Part shown: in pieces, positions 35,857 through 42,911 of the stretch | Layout of the letters: every line of letters begins with the position of its first letter | Position numbering within the stretch: position 1 is the stretch's first letter | Assembly: GCA_964511385.1 (NCBI GenBank) | Contig: CAZEFE010000002.1 | Coordinates: 1 to 64,000, forward strand | Length of the DNA: 64,000 nt | Source: CAILHX01 sp964511385 | GTDB lineage: Bacteria; Pseudomonadota; Gammaproteobacteria; Burkholderiales; Methylophilaceae | Reading direction: 5' to 3' | Translations under genes and position numbers: made by a program | Notes under the pieces: generated by a model | Database searches by the model: none | What the model was told of the DNA's origin: nothing | What the model saw: the letters and a program-made list of their open reading frames with translations, nothing else

Positions 35857-36596
35857 GTTGGAATCGTTTCATTAGTCTGCTGGTGTTATTCGCGGTGCCG
35901 ACGGCTGCATTGGCCGCCCAGGGCATCCCTGCCTTTAGTAGTACGCCCGGAGGTGGGGGGGCTACCAATTATTCCCTGTCGCTAGAAACGCTCATATTGC
36001 TGACGGCAATGACGTTTATCCCGGCAGCGCTGATGATGATGACGGCATTTACCCGAATCGTGATTGTGCTGGCACTGCTGCGCCAGGCATTAGGGACGCT
36101 GCAGTCCCCGCCTAATCAGGTCATTGTCGGGTTATCGTTGTTTCTGACAGTGTTCGTCATGAGCCCGGTCATTGATAAAATCTATGTGGATGCTTACCAG
36201 CCGTATGACGCTGACAAGATCAACATCATGCAGGCCTTGGAGAAAGGGTCTGAGCCGCTCAAGGAGTTCATGCTCCACCAGACCCGTAAAGACGATCTTG
36301 CTTTGTTCGTGAAAATTTCAAAAAGCCCACCGCTGCAAGGGCCTGAGGCGGTCCCGCTGAAAATTCTGGTGCCGGCCTACGTTATTTCGGAACTGAAAAC
36401 AGCTTTTCAGATTGGGTTCATCATTTTTATCCCATTCCTGATCATTGACTTGGTGGTTGCCAGCGTCCTGATGGCGATGGGGATGATGATGTTGTCGCCG
36501 GTAACGATATCCTTTCCTTTCAAACTGATGCTGTTTGTTTTGGTGGATGGCTGGAGTTTGATTATCAGTTCTCTGGTGCAGAGTTTCTACGTATGA
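35853..36596 (+). CDS. fliP: Flagellar export gate protein FliP
   Basis: 247 aa. Cleavable signal peptide (to about residue 22, TAALAAQG), then the FliP core with LETLILLTAMTFIPAALMMMTAFTRIVIVLALLRQALGT and IPFLIIDLVVASVLMAMGMMMLSPVTISFPFKLMLFV blocks. Pentamer forming the core of the export channel. GTG start overlapping fliO (GTGA). Ends overlapping fliQ. Confidence 0.97.
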   Translation: MSWNRFISLLVLFAVPTAALAAQGIPAFSSTPGGGGATNYSLSLETLILLTAMTFIPAALMMMTAFTRIVIVLALLRQALGTLQSPPNQVIVGLSLFLTVFVMSPVIDKIYVDAYQPYDADKINIMQALEKGSEPLKEFMLHQTRKDDLALFVKISKSPPLQGPEAVPLKILVPAYVISELKTAFQIGFIIFIPFLIIDLVVASVLMAMGMMMLSPVTISFPFKLMLFVLVDGWSLIISSLVQSFYV

Positions 36597-36865
36597 TGAC
36601 GCCATCGGTAGTGCTGACGATTGTTGAGAACGCGCTACAGGTGGGTGTGCTGGTGTCCGCCCCCATGCTCCTCGCTGCGCTGGCGACCGGCTTGCTGGTC
36701 AGTTTGTTCCAAGCGGCAACCCAAATCAATGAAATGACGTTGTCGTTTATCCCCAAGTTGCTGATATTGGTGCTAGTACTGGTGTTCGGTGGGCCATGGA
36801 TGCTCGGGCTCATGATGGATTACATCCAGCGTTTGTTCACCAGTATTCCGTTGCTGGTAGGTTAG
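36593..36865 (+). CDS. fliQ: Flagellar export gate protein FliQ
   Basis: 90 aa, two membrane hairpin helices. Signature is SVVLTIVENALQVGVLVSAPMLL and LVSLFQAATQINEMTLSFIPKL. Four copies surround the FliP5-FliR1 gate. ATGATG start overlapping the fliP stop. Confidence 0.97.
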   Translation: MMTPSVVLTIVENALQVGVLVSAPMLLAALATGLLVSLFQAATQINEMTLSFIPKLLILVLVLVFGGPWMLGLMMDYIQRLFTSIPLLVG

Positions 36866-36881
36866 TGCCGCGGCATTTTCC

Positions 36882-37667
36882 ATGCTTGACCTCTCTTCAC
36901 TGCAATTCCAGGCGTGGCTGACCGAGTTTTTCTGGCCGTTCTTCCGGATACTCGCCTTGTTGTCGGCTGCGCCGCTGTTCGGTTCGCGCGGGGTTCCCAT
37001 GACGGCAAAAATTGCCACCGCGTTCATCATTACCATTGTCGTGGCACCTGTCATTCCGCTCGTACCTAATGTTTCACCAGCATCAGGGCAGGGCCTGCTG
37101 ATCCTGTTGCAGCAGCTACTGATCGGGTTTGCCATGGGCCTAGCCGTCAAGATGGTCATGTTCTCGATGGAAATGGCCGGACATGTGATCGGGCTGCAGA
37201 TGGGGTTGGGGTTTGCCACCTTTTTCGATCCGCAAAACGCGACCCAGGTGCCGTTGATGGGGCAGCTCTTCAGTATTCTGGCAACCTTGCTGTTCCTGTC
37301 GCTGAATGGCCACCTGATGGTCGTGGCGGCGATGGTGGACAGCTTTCAGACCTTGCCGATAGGCACGCCGATGGCAATGCTTAGTTTCAAGGCCTTGGTT
37401 GTCACCAGTGCGAATATTTTTGCATGGGGAACGCAGATCGCGCTGCCGGTGATAGCGGCACTCATGCTGGTGAATGCCGGATTGGGGGTGTTGACCCGGG
37501 CTGCGCCGCAACTCAATATTTTCGCAGTGGGTTTTCCGCTGACGCTAGGCATTGGCTTCATTATCCTCGCGCTTTCCATCCCTTATGTGCTGCCTGTTTT
37601 CACGGGGATGCTGGAGCAATCCATACAGAACATGACGCATATCGCAGTGCCCACTGCCTCACGGTAA
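36882..37667 (+). CDS. fliR: Flagellar export gate protein FliR
   Basis: 261 aa, about six hydrophobic segments, with FFRILALLSAAPLFGSRGVP, MEMAGHVIGLQMGLGFATFFDP and GTPMAMLSFKALVV. Closes the FliP/Q/R helical gate. Last gene of the flagellar block in this window; flhB does not follow, an unrelated nitrogen-regulated gene does. Confidence 0.97.
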   Translation: MLDLSSLQFQAWLTEFFWPFFRILALLSAAPLFGSRGVPMTAKIATAFIITIVVAPVIPLVPNVSPASGQGLLILLQQLLIGFAMGLAVKMVMFSMEMAGHVIGLQMGLGFATFFDPQNATQVPLMGQLFSILATLLFLSLNGHLMVVAAMVDSFQTLPIGTPMAMLSFKALVVTSANIFAWGTQIALPVIAALMLVNAGLGVLTRAAPQLNIFAVGFPLTLGIGFIILALSIPYVLPVFTGMLEQSIQNMTHIAVPTASR

Positions 37668-37673
37668 AGCTAC

Positions 37674-37720
37674 GCACCAAATCTGACATCCATAAATGGT
37701 GCATGCACCTATTTGGTGCT
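37674..37720 (+). promoter_or_regulatory. NtrC-type enhancer upstream of amtB
   Basis: The 17-mer TGCACCTATTTGGTGCT at 37704-37720 matches the NtrC dyad TGCACCA-N3-TGGTGCA at 12 of 14 fixed positions. Further half-sites are TGGTGCA (37697-37703) and GCACCAA (37674-37680). The centre lies about 75 bases upstream of the sigma-54 -12 element, the usual enhancer distance. Indicates activation under nitrogen limitation. Confidence 0.8.
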
Positions 37721-37774
37721 AAATAATCGGGTCATCTTCGTGTGATTTTATAAAAATCATTGGGTTATGGTTTT

Positions 37775-37790
37775 TGGCTTGAGTTTTGCT
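37775..37790 (+). promoter_or_regulatory. Sigma-54 (RpoN) promoter of amtB
   Basis: TGGCTTGAGTTTTGCT has the invariant GG (37776-37777) and GC (37788-37789) separated by exactly 10 bases, with TGGC and TTGCT boxes matching consensus. Start is expected near 37800, leaving a short leader holding the strong CGGAGGGG site before ATG 37818. Confidence 0.85.
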
Positions 37791-37817
37791 TTTATGCCAT
37801 GACTTTTCGGAGGGGTC

Positions 37818-39020
37818 ATGGAAACTTTCAAATCAGCGAACGACGTTTTATTCATTCTGCTTGGCGCCATCATGGTGCTGGCGATGCATGCGGGTTTTGC
37901 CTTTCTTGAGGTGGGCACGGTTCGTCGCAAGAACCAGGTCAATGCCTTGGTCAAAATCATGGTGGATTTTTCCATCTCCACCATTGCCTATTTTTTTATC
38001 GGTTATGGCATCGCTTATGGCGTTCATTTCATGCAGGGCGCGGACGTATTGTCGGCCAAAAGCGGCTATGAACTGGTCAAGTTCTTCTTCCTACTGACAT
38101 TCGCAGCGGCGATTCCGGCTATTGTTTCCGGGGGAATCGCCGAGCGCATGAGGTTCAATCCGCAATTGGCGGCGACGTTCCTGGTTGTCGGTTTTGTGTA
38201 CCCGTTTTTTGAAGGCATTGCCTGGAACGGCCACTATGGTCTCCAGGACTGGCTATTAGCGAATACCGGGGCAAAGTTCCACGATTTTGCCGGGTCTGTG
38301 GTGGTGCATGCCATGGGGGGGTGGATTGCGCTCGGGGCGGTGCTGCTGTTGGGTGCGCGCCATGGCCGCTATTCAAAGGATGGGCGCTTGCATGCATTTC
38401 CGCCATCCAATATCCCGTTTCTGGCACTGGGAGCCTGGATTCTCACTGTGGGCTGGTTCGGCTTCAATGTGATGTCGGCGCAGACCGCGGAGGCGGTTTC
38501 CGGATTGGTGGCGCTGAACTCGCTGATGGCGCTGGTTGGTGGAACCCTCTCGGCGACTGTGGCGGGAAAGAATGACCCCGGCTTTGTGCACAATGGCCCC
38601 CTCGCTGGCTTGGTTGCAGTCTGCGCCGGGTCGGATGTCATGCATCCGCTGGGTGCACTGGTCACCGGGCTGGTCGCTGGCGGGTTGTTCGTCTGGGCGT
38701 TTACGCTGGTACAGAACCGCTGGAAAATTGACGACGTGCTGGGAGTCTGGCCGCTGCATGGCTTGTGCGGTGCCTGGGGTGGCGTCGCTGCCGGTATTTT
38801 TGGCAGCAAGGCAGCAGGCGGGTTGGGGGGTGTTTCGCTGGCCGCCCAACTGCTGGGCACGCTAACCGGAGTATGTATTGCGCTGGGTGCGGGGTTCCTG
38901 GTCTACGGTACGATCAAGCGCCTGGTTGGAATCCGCCTGGATGCCGAGCAGGAATACGACGGTGCAGATCTTTCCATCCATAAGATCGGGGCTACTCCGG
39001 GCACGGCTGGGGAAGACTAA
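37818..39020 (+). CDS. amtB: Ammonium transporter AmtB
   Basis: 400 aa, eleven predicted membrane segments. Pore histidines are in FAGSVVVHAMGG and WPLHGLCGAWGG; other signatures are LEVGTVRRKNQVN and GGIAERMRF, near residues 31-44 and 96-104. Conducts ammonium/ammonia in the inner membrane. No glnK gene is adjacent, unlike the common glnK-amtB pair. The upstream sigma-54/NtrC signals imply nitrogen control. The C-terminal tail contains LSIHKIGATPG, the part that would bind GlnK. Confidence 0.95.
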   Translation: METFKSANDVLFILLGAIMVLAMHAGFAFLEVGTVRRKNQVNALVKIMVDFSISTIAYFFIGYGIAYGVHFMQGADVLSAKSGYELVKFFFLLTFAAAIPAIVSGGIAERMRFNPQLAATFLVVGFVYPFFEGIAWNGHYGLQDWLLANTGAKFHDFAGSVVVHAMGGWIALGAVLLLGARHGRYSKDGRLHAFPPSNIPFLALGAWILTVGWFGFNVMSAQTAEAVSGLVALNSLMALVGGTLSATVAGKNDPGFVHNGPLAGLVAVCAGSDVMHPLGALVTGLVAGGLFVWAFTLVQNRWKIDDVLGVWPLHGLCGAWGGVAAGIFGSKAAGGLGGVSLAAQLLGTLTGVCIALGAGFLVYGTIKRLVGIRLDAEQEYDGADLSIHKIGATPGTAGED

Positions 39021-39053
39021 TCTGGACGGTCGGAAGATGCTAACGCAGCACCA

Positions 39054-40055
39054 TCAGCCGGCTTTTTCCATGCCGGAGTGATAAAACTGGGCGTTGTTGC
39101 GGCCGCCTTTTTTGGCGTGATACATCGCAATATCGGCGTTGATGAGCAGCAGTTTCTCATCGGCGCCATGGTGCGGGTAAACGGCAATTCCGATGCTGGA
39201 TGAAATGTTGAGCGAGTGCTGCGCAACCTCGAATACCTGGTTCAGGGTGTGCAAAATCTTGTCTGCGACCACTTTTGCATCGTCCGTGTGATCCATGACT
39301 GGCAGCAGCACTACAAACTCGTCGCCGCCGATGCGAGCCACGGTATCGGAAGCCCGCACCGCCTGCTGTAGGCGTTGCGCCACTTGTTTGAGCAACAGAT
39401 CGCCAATTTCATGCCCCAGCGTATCGTTGACCGGTTTGAATTTGTCGAGATCAATAAACATCAACGCCAGCAGCACTTTTTCCCGTTTGGCATAGGCCAT
39501 TGCCTGGCTCAGGCGGTCGGCAATCAGCGTGCGGTTCGGCAGGTTGGTCAGCACATCGTAGTGAGCCAAGTGCTGGAATTGCTCTTCAACAATTTTACGG
39601 TCGGTAATATCCGCATGCGTCCCTATCATGCGCAACGGTTTGCCGGCGCTATCGCGGCTGACCAGCATGCCGCGTGCCAGTGCCCATTTGATGCTGCCAT
39701 CCTTGCAGCGTACACGGTGTTCATTCACGTAGTGGGTGGTTTCACCGTTCAGGCATGCTTGAATGTCGCGCTCTACGGCTGCCCGGTCATCCGGATGAAT
39801 GCGTTCTTTCCACTCCTTGCTGCCCGAGGCGACATCCTCATCCGTAAAGCCGTACATCTCTTTGTAGCGGGCGGAAATCACCACCTCGTCGGTCTGCACG
39901 TTCCAGTCCCAGACGCCGTCGCCGGCACCTTCCAGCGCGAATTTCCACCGCTCTTCGCTGGCCTTGAGTTGCCTGGACAGCCTTGCAAAACGGTACGCCA
40001 GCAGGGCGATGATGGACACCGCCAGCACTGCCGGGACGATAATGCTGTAAATCAT
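39054..40055 (-). CDS. PAS-GGDEF diguanylate cyclase
   Basis: 333 aa. N-terminal membrane anchor (3-24), PAS/PAC domain at ~34-152 (WKFALEGAGDGVWDWNVQTD, IHPDDRAAVERDI, GTHADITDRK) and GGDEF domain at ~162-330. The active-site motif GGDEF (243-247) is intact, and an RxxD product-inhibition site (RASD, 234-237) lies five residues before it. So it should be an active, feedback-inhibited c-di-GMP synthase sensing through PAS. No EAL domain. ATG has an AGGA site. Convergent with amtB, divergent from ispD. Confidence 0.93.
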   Translation of the reverse strand: MIYSIIVPAVLAVSIIALLAYRFARLSRQLKASEERWKFALEGAGDGVWDWNVQTDEVVISARYKEMYGFTDEDVASGSKEWKERIHPDDRAAVERDIQACLNGETTHYVNEHRVRCKDGSIKWALARGMLVSRDSAGKPLRMIGTHADITDRKIVEEQFQHLAHYDVLTNLPNRTLIADRLSQAMAYAKREKVLLALMFIDLDKFKPVNDTLGHEIGDLLLKQVAQRLQQAVRASDTVARIGGDEFVVLLPVMDHTDDAKVVADKILHTLNQVFEVAQHSLNISSSIGIAVYPHHGADEKLLLINADIAMYHAKKGGRNNAQFYHSGMEKAG

Positions 40056-40160
40056 GGATAAATCCTGTAAGTAAGCCGGTCGTCAAAATACCGGCCAATT
40101 ATGGCGTATTTCATGCCGCTTGGGGGATAGGCGCCGCGCTTGCGCATGCTATGATTTTGC

Positions 40161-40829
40161 ATGGCTAAAAAGTATGTATTAATCCCTGCTGCGGGTAGCG
40201 GCAGTCGCATGGGCTCACATACCCCCAAACAGTATCTGCCTTTGCTTGGCAAGCCTCTCATCCAGCACACGATCGATATTTTTGCCGGGCATCCAGCCAT
40301 CGCAGGTGTGTTTGTGCTGGTCGCCCCAGGGGATGCGCAGCCGCTGCAGCGTTGCGAGTTGCTGGATTGCGGCGGTGAAACGAGGGCGGAGACGGTACTG
40401 AACGGCTTGCGGCGGTTAGCGTTGCACCCGGATGACTGGGTGCTGGTGCATGACGCGGCACGGCCATGCCTGTCGCGCTCCGGGTTGAACCGCATGCTGG
40501 AAGCGTTGGAGTCGGATACCGTCGGCGGCCTGTTGGCGGTGCCGGTGGCGGACACGCTGAAACGCGGTGATGCCGAGCAGCGCGTCGCGCAAACCCTGCC
40601 GCGCGAAGGCGTCTGGCAGGCGCAAACACCGCAAATGTTCCGCTACGGCATCCTGCGGGAAGCGCTGGAAACGATGGGTGGCGACATTGCTACCGATGAA
40701 GCGCAGGCAGTAGAGCGTCTAGGGTTTGCGCCCAGGCTGGTACTGGGCGAACGCAATAATCTCAAAGTCACATTTCCCGAGGATATGGAGATGGCCAACA
40801 TGGTATTACAGGCGCGAGGTGCAGCATGA
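40161..40829 (+). CDS. ispD: 2-C-methyl-D-erythritol 4-phosphate cytidylyltransferase
   Basis: 222 aa. Third step of the MEP isoprenoid pathway, joining CTP with MEP. Motifs are LIPAAGSGSRMGSHTPKQYLP (CTP loop), VLVHDAARPCLS and the later TLPREGVWQAQTPQMF. The gene overlaps ispF by 4 bases, the normal ispDF pair. Confidence 0.96.
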   Translation: MAKKYVLIPAAGSGSRMGSHTPKQYLPLLGKPLIQHTIDIFAGHPAIAGVFVLVAPGDAQPLQRCELLDCGGETRAETVLNGLRRLALHPDDWVLVHDAARPCLSRSGLNRMLEALESDTVGGLLAVPVADTLKRGDAEQRVAQTLPREGVWQAQTPQMFRYGILREALETMGGDIATDEAQAVERLGFAPRLVLGERNNLKVTFPEDMEMANMVLQARGAA

Positions 40830-41311
40830 GAATCGGGCATGGGTTTGACGTGCATCCGTTAACGACTGGCCGCAGGTGCATCATCGGCGGTGTTGATATT
40901 CCCCATGAGCGCGGGCTGGACGGCCATTCGGATGCGGACGTGCTGCTGCACGCCATTTGTGATGCCTTGCTGGGAGCGGCAGCGTTGGGCGACATCGGCA
41001 AGCATTTCCCCAATACCGATGAACGCTATAAAGGCATTGATTCGCGTGAACTGCTGCGGCATGTGGCGGAATTGTTGCGAACCCATGGGTATGCCGTGGG
41101 TAATATCGATGCCACCATCATTGCCGAGGCGCCGAAAATGGCACCCTACATCCGGCAGATGTGTAGCAATATTGCCGCGGATGTCGGGGTGGATGTCGGC
41201 GATGTCAACGTCAAAGCCACCACGACAGAGAAACTGGGATTCACCGGACGTGGCGAAGGGATTGCGGCCGAAGCGGTATGCCTTATCCGCCGTTCGCCTT
41301 CAGCAAAATAA
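40826..41311 (+). CDS. ispF: 2-C-methyl-D-erythritol 2,4-cyclodiphosphate synthase
   Basis: 161 aa. Zinc-binding Asp and His in RIGHGFDVHPL (D8, H10), LDGHSDADVLLHAICDALLGA near 32-52 and TTEKLGFTGRGEGIAAEAV near the C-terminus. Fifth MEP-pathway step. Its 3' end overlaps the convergent Smr gene by 29 bases. Confidence 0.96.
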   Translation: MRIGHGFDVHPLTTGRRCIIGGVDIPHERGLDGHSDADVLLHAICDALLGAAALGDIGKHFPNTDERYKGIDSRELLRHVAELLRTHGYAVGNIDATIIAEAPKMAPYIRQMCSNIAADVGVDVGDVNVKATTTEKLGFTGRGEGIAAEAVCLIRRSPSAK

Positions 41312-41822
41312 CCACCGCGCCGCTGCCGCCGTCTTCGCGTCGGGCCTGGGCATAAGCGATGACTTCGTCGCGCTGCATCAGCCAACTGCGCAGTTTGTTC
41401 TTGAGCACGGGCTCGCGATTTTTCGAACCCAGACCTTTGCCGTGAATGATGCGCACGCAACGCCACCCCCGTTTTTTGCAAGCGTTCAGGAATTCCGCGG
41501 TGCTGGCGCGCGCTTCGTCCACCTGCATGCCATGCAGGTCCAGCACGGCCTGTACCACCCAATGCCCGCGCCGCAGTTTGCGTAGCAAGTCAGGGGCGTG
41601 TCCGCCGCGCACGTACAACAACTCCTCGCCGTGTTCCTGCTCTTCCAGCGGCATATAGGCGTCAGACAGCGAATCAGCAAGCGCCTGCCGTTCGTCGCGG
41701 ATGAACTGCTTGGGGATGGGCGGCGGCGGGGCAGGGCGGAAGGTGAGCCGGTCCACTTTCAGTGGCCGGGCGCCCTTGACTGCCTCACGAAACAATTCGG
41801 TTTCGTCTGCCTCGTCGTTCAT
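41283..41822 (-). CDS. Smr/MutS2-type domain protein
   Basis: 179 aa. The Smr domain occupies the C-terminal half with LDLHGMQVDEAR and HGKGLGSKNREPVLKNKL. The N-terminal region is charged and Pro-rich. Smr domains are RNA/DNA endonucleases; the E. coli relative SmrB cleaves mRNA between collided ribosomes, but the present protein cannot be assigned that role from sequence reading alone. The stop lies within the ispF end. Confidence 0.9.
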   Translation of the reverse strand: MNDEADETELFREAVKGARPLKVDRLTFRPAPPPPIPKQFIRDERQALADSLSDAYMPLEEQEHGEELLYVRGGHAPDLLRKLRRGHWVVQAVLDLHGMQVDEARASTAEFLNACKKRGWRCVRIIHGKGLGSKNREPVLKNKLRSWLMQRDEVIAYAQARREDGGSGAVVILLKANGG

Positions 41823-41848
41823 GTCGCGTCACCGAAGCGTGGCCGAGT

Positions 41849-42799
41849 TTACCCTTGATGTTCCAGATAGCGCTCGGCATCCAGTGCTGCCATGCAGCCG
41901 GTACCGGCGCTGGTGATGGCCTGGCGGTAGATGTGGTCCTGCACGTCGCCGGCGGCGAACACGCCGGGAACGCTGGTGGCGGTGGCATTACCGGCGCGGC
42001 CCATCCGGGTGATGATGTAACCGCCTTCCATTTCCAGTTGGCCTTCAAAGATGTCGGTGTTGGGCTTGTGGCCGATGGCAATGAATACGCCCTGCAAGGC
42101 AATATCCTTGGTGCTGCCGGTATTGACGTCTTTCAGGCGCATGCCGGTCACGCCGCTGTTGTCGCCCAATACTTCGTCCAGGGTCTGGAAGGTTTCCAGC
42201 ACAATTTTGCCTTCCTTGACGCGCTCGTGCAGTTTGTCCACCAGGATTGCCTCGGCTTTGAACTTGTCGCGCCTGTGCACCAGCGTCACCTTGCTGGCAA
42301 TGTTGGCCAAGTACAGCGCCTCTTCCACTGCGGTGTTGCCGCCGCCGATCACCGCGACTTCCTGGTTGCGGTAGAAAAAACCGTCGCAGGTCGCACAGGC
42401 GGAGACACCCTTGCCGGCGAACGTTTCTTCCGATGGCAGGCCGAGGTACTTGGCCGAGGCACCGGTGGCGATAATCAGCGCATCGCAGGTGTATTCGCCG
42501 GAGTCGCCGATCAGGCGTATCGGCTTTTCGGACAGCTTGGCGGTGTGGATGTGATCAAAGATAATTTCGGTATTGAAGCGCTCGGCATGTTTCTGGAAAC
42601 GCGCCATTAATTCGGGGCCCTGCACGCCATCGGCATCGGCTGGCCAGTTATCCACCTCGGTGGTAGTCATCAGCTGACCGCCCTGGGCGATGCCGGTGAT
42701 CAATACCGGTTTGAGGTTGGCGCGCGCCGCATAGACAGCGGCGGAATAGCCTGCTGGGCCTGAGCCCAGAATAAGCAATCGTGCATGTTTGGTGGACAT
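41849..42799 (-). CDS. trxB: Thioredoxin-disulfide reductase
   Basis: 316 aa. FAD-binding LGSGPAGYSAAVYAAR (residues 11-26), redox pair in CATC (Cys135, Cys138) and NADPH-binding VIGGGNTAVEEALYL, C-terminal GVFAAGDVQD. Reduces thioredoxin with NADPH. Start ATG 42799 follows CGGAG. Ends 26 bases from the Smr start. Confidence 0.97.
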   Translation of the reverse strand: MSTKHARLLILGSGPAGYSAAVYAARANLKPVLITGIAQGGQLMTTTEVDNWPADADGVQGPELMARFQKHAERFNTEIIFDHIHTAKLSEKPIRLIGDSGEYTCDALIIATGASAKYLGLPSEETFAGKGVSACATCDGFFYRNQEVAVIGGGNTAVEEALYLANIASKVTLVHRRDKFKAEAILVDKLHERVKEGKIVLETFQTLDEVLGDNSGVTGMRLKDVNTGSTKDIALQGVFIAIGHKPNTDIFEGQLEMEGGYIITRMGRAGNATATSVPGVFAAGDVQDHIYRQAITSAGTGCMAALDAERYLEHQG

Positions 42800-42911
42800 T
42801 GGCAGTACTCCGGAAAAGATGAAAAGTCAGGCCTGAATTTTAACTGAATGGCGCGTGGCTGTCAGACCGCGCTGGTATAATCTTCGGCAATCACAACAGG
42901 CTAGATGCGAA

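Noticed and set aside
39375..40061. 228-codon plus-strand frame opposite the GGDEF gene
   Set aside because: Antisense of PAS-GGDEF coding sequence; no start site, no domain.
41446..41858. Open frames opposite the Smr gene
   Set aside because: No motifs; fully antisense to a recognised domain.
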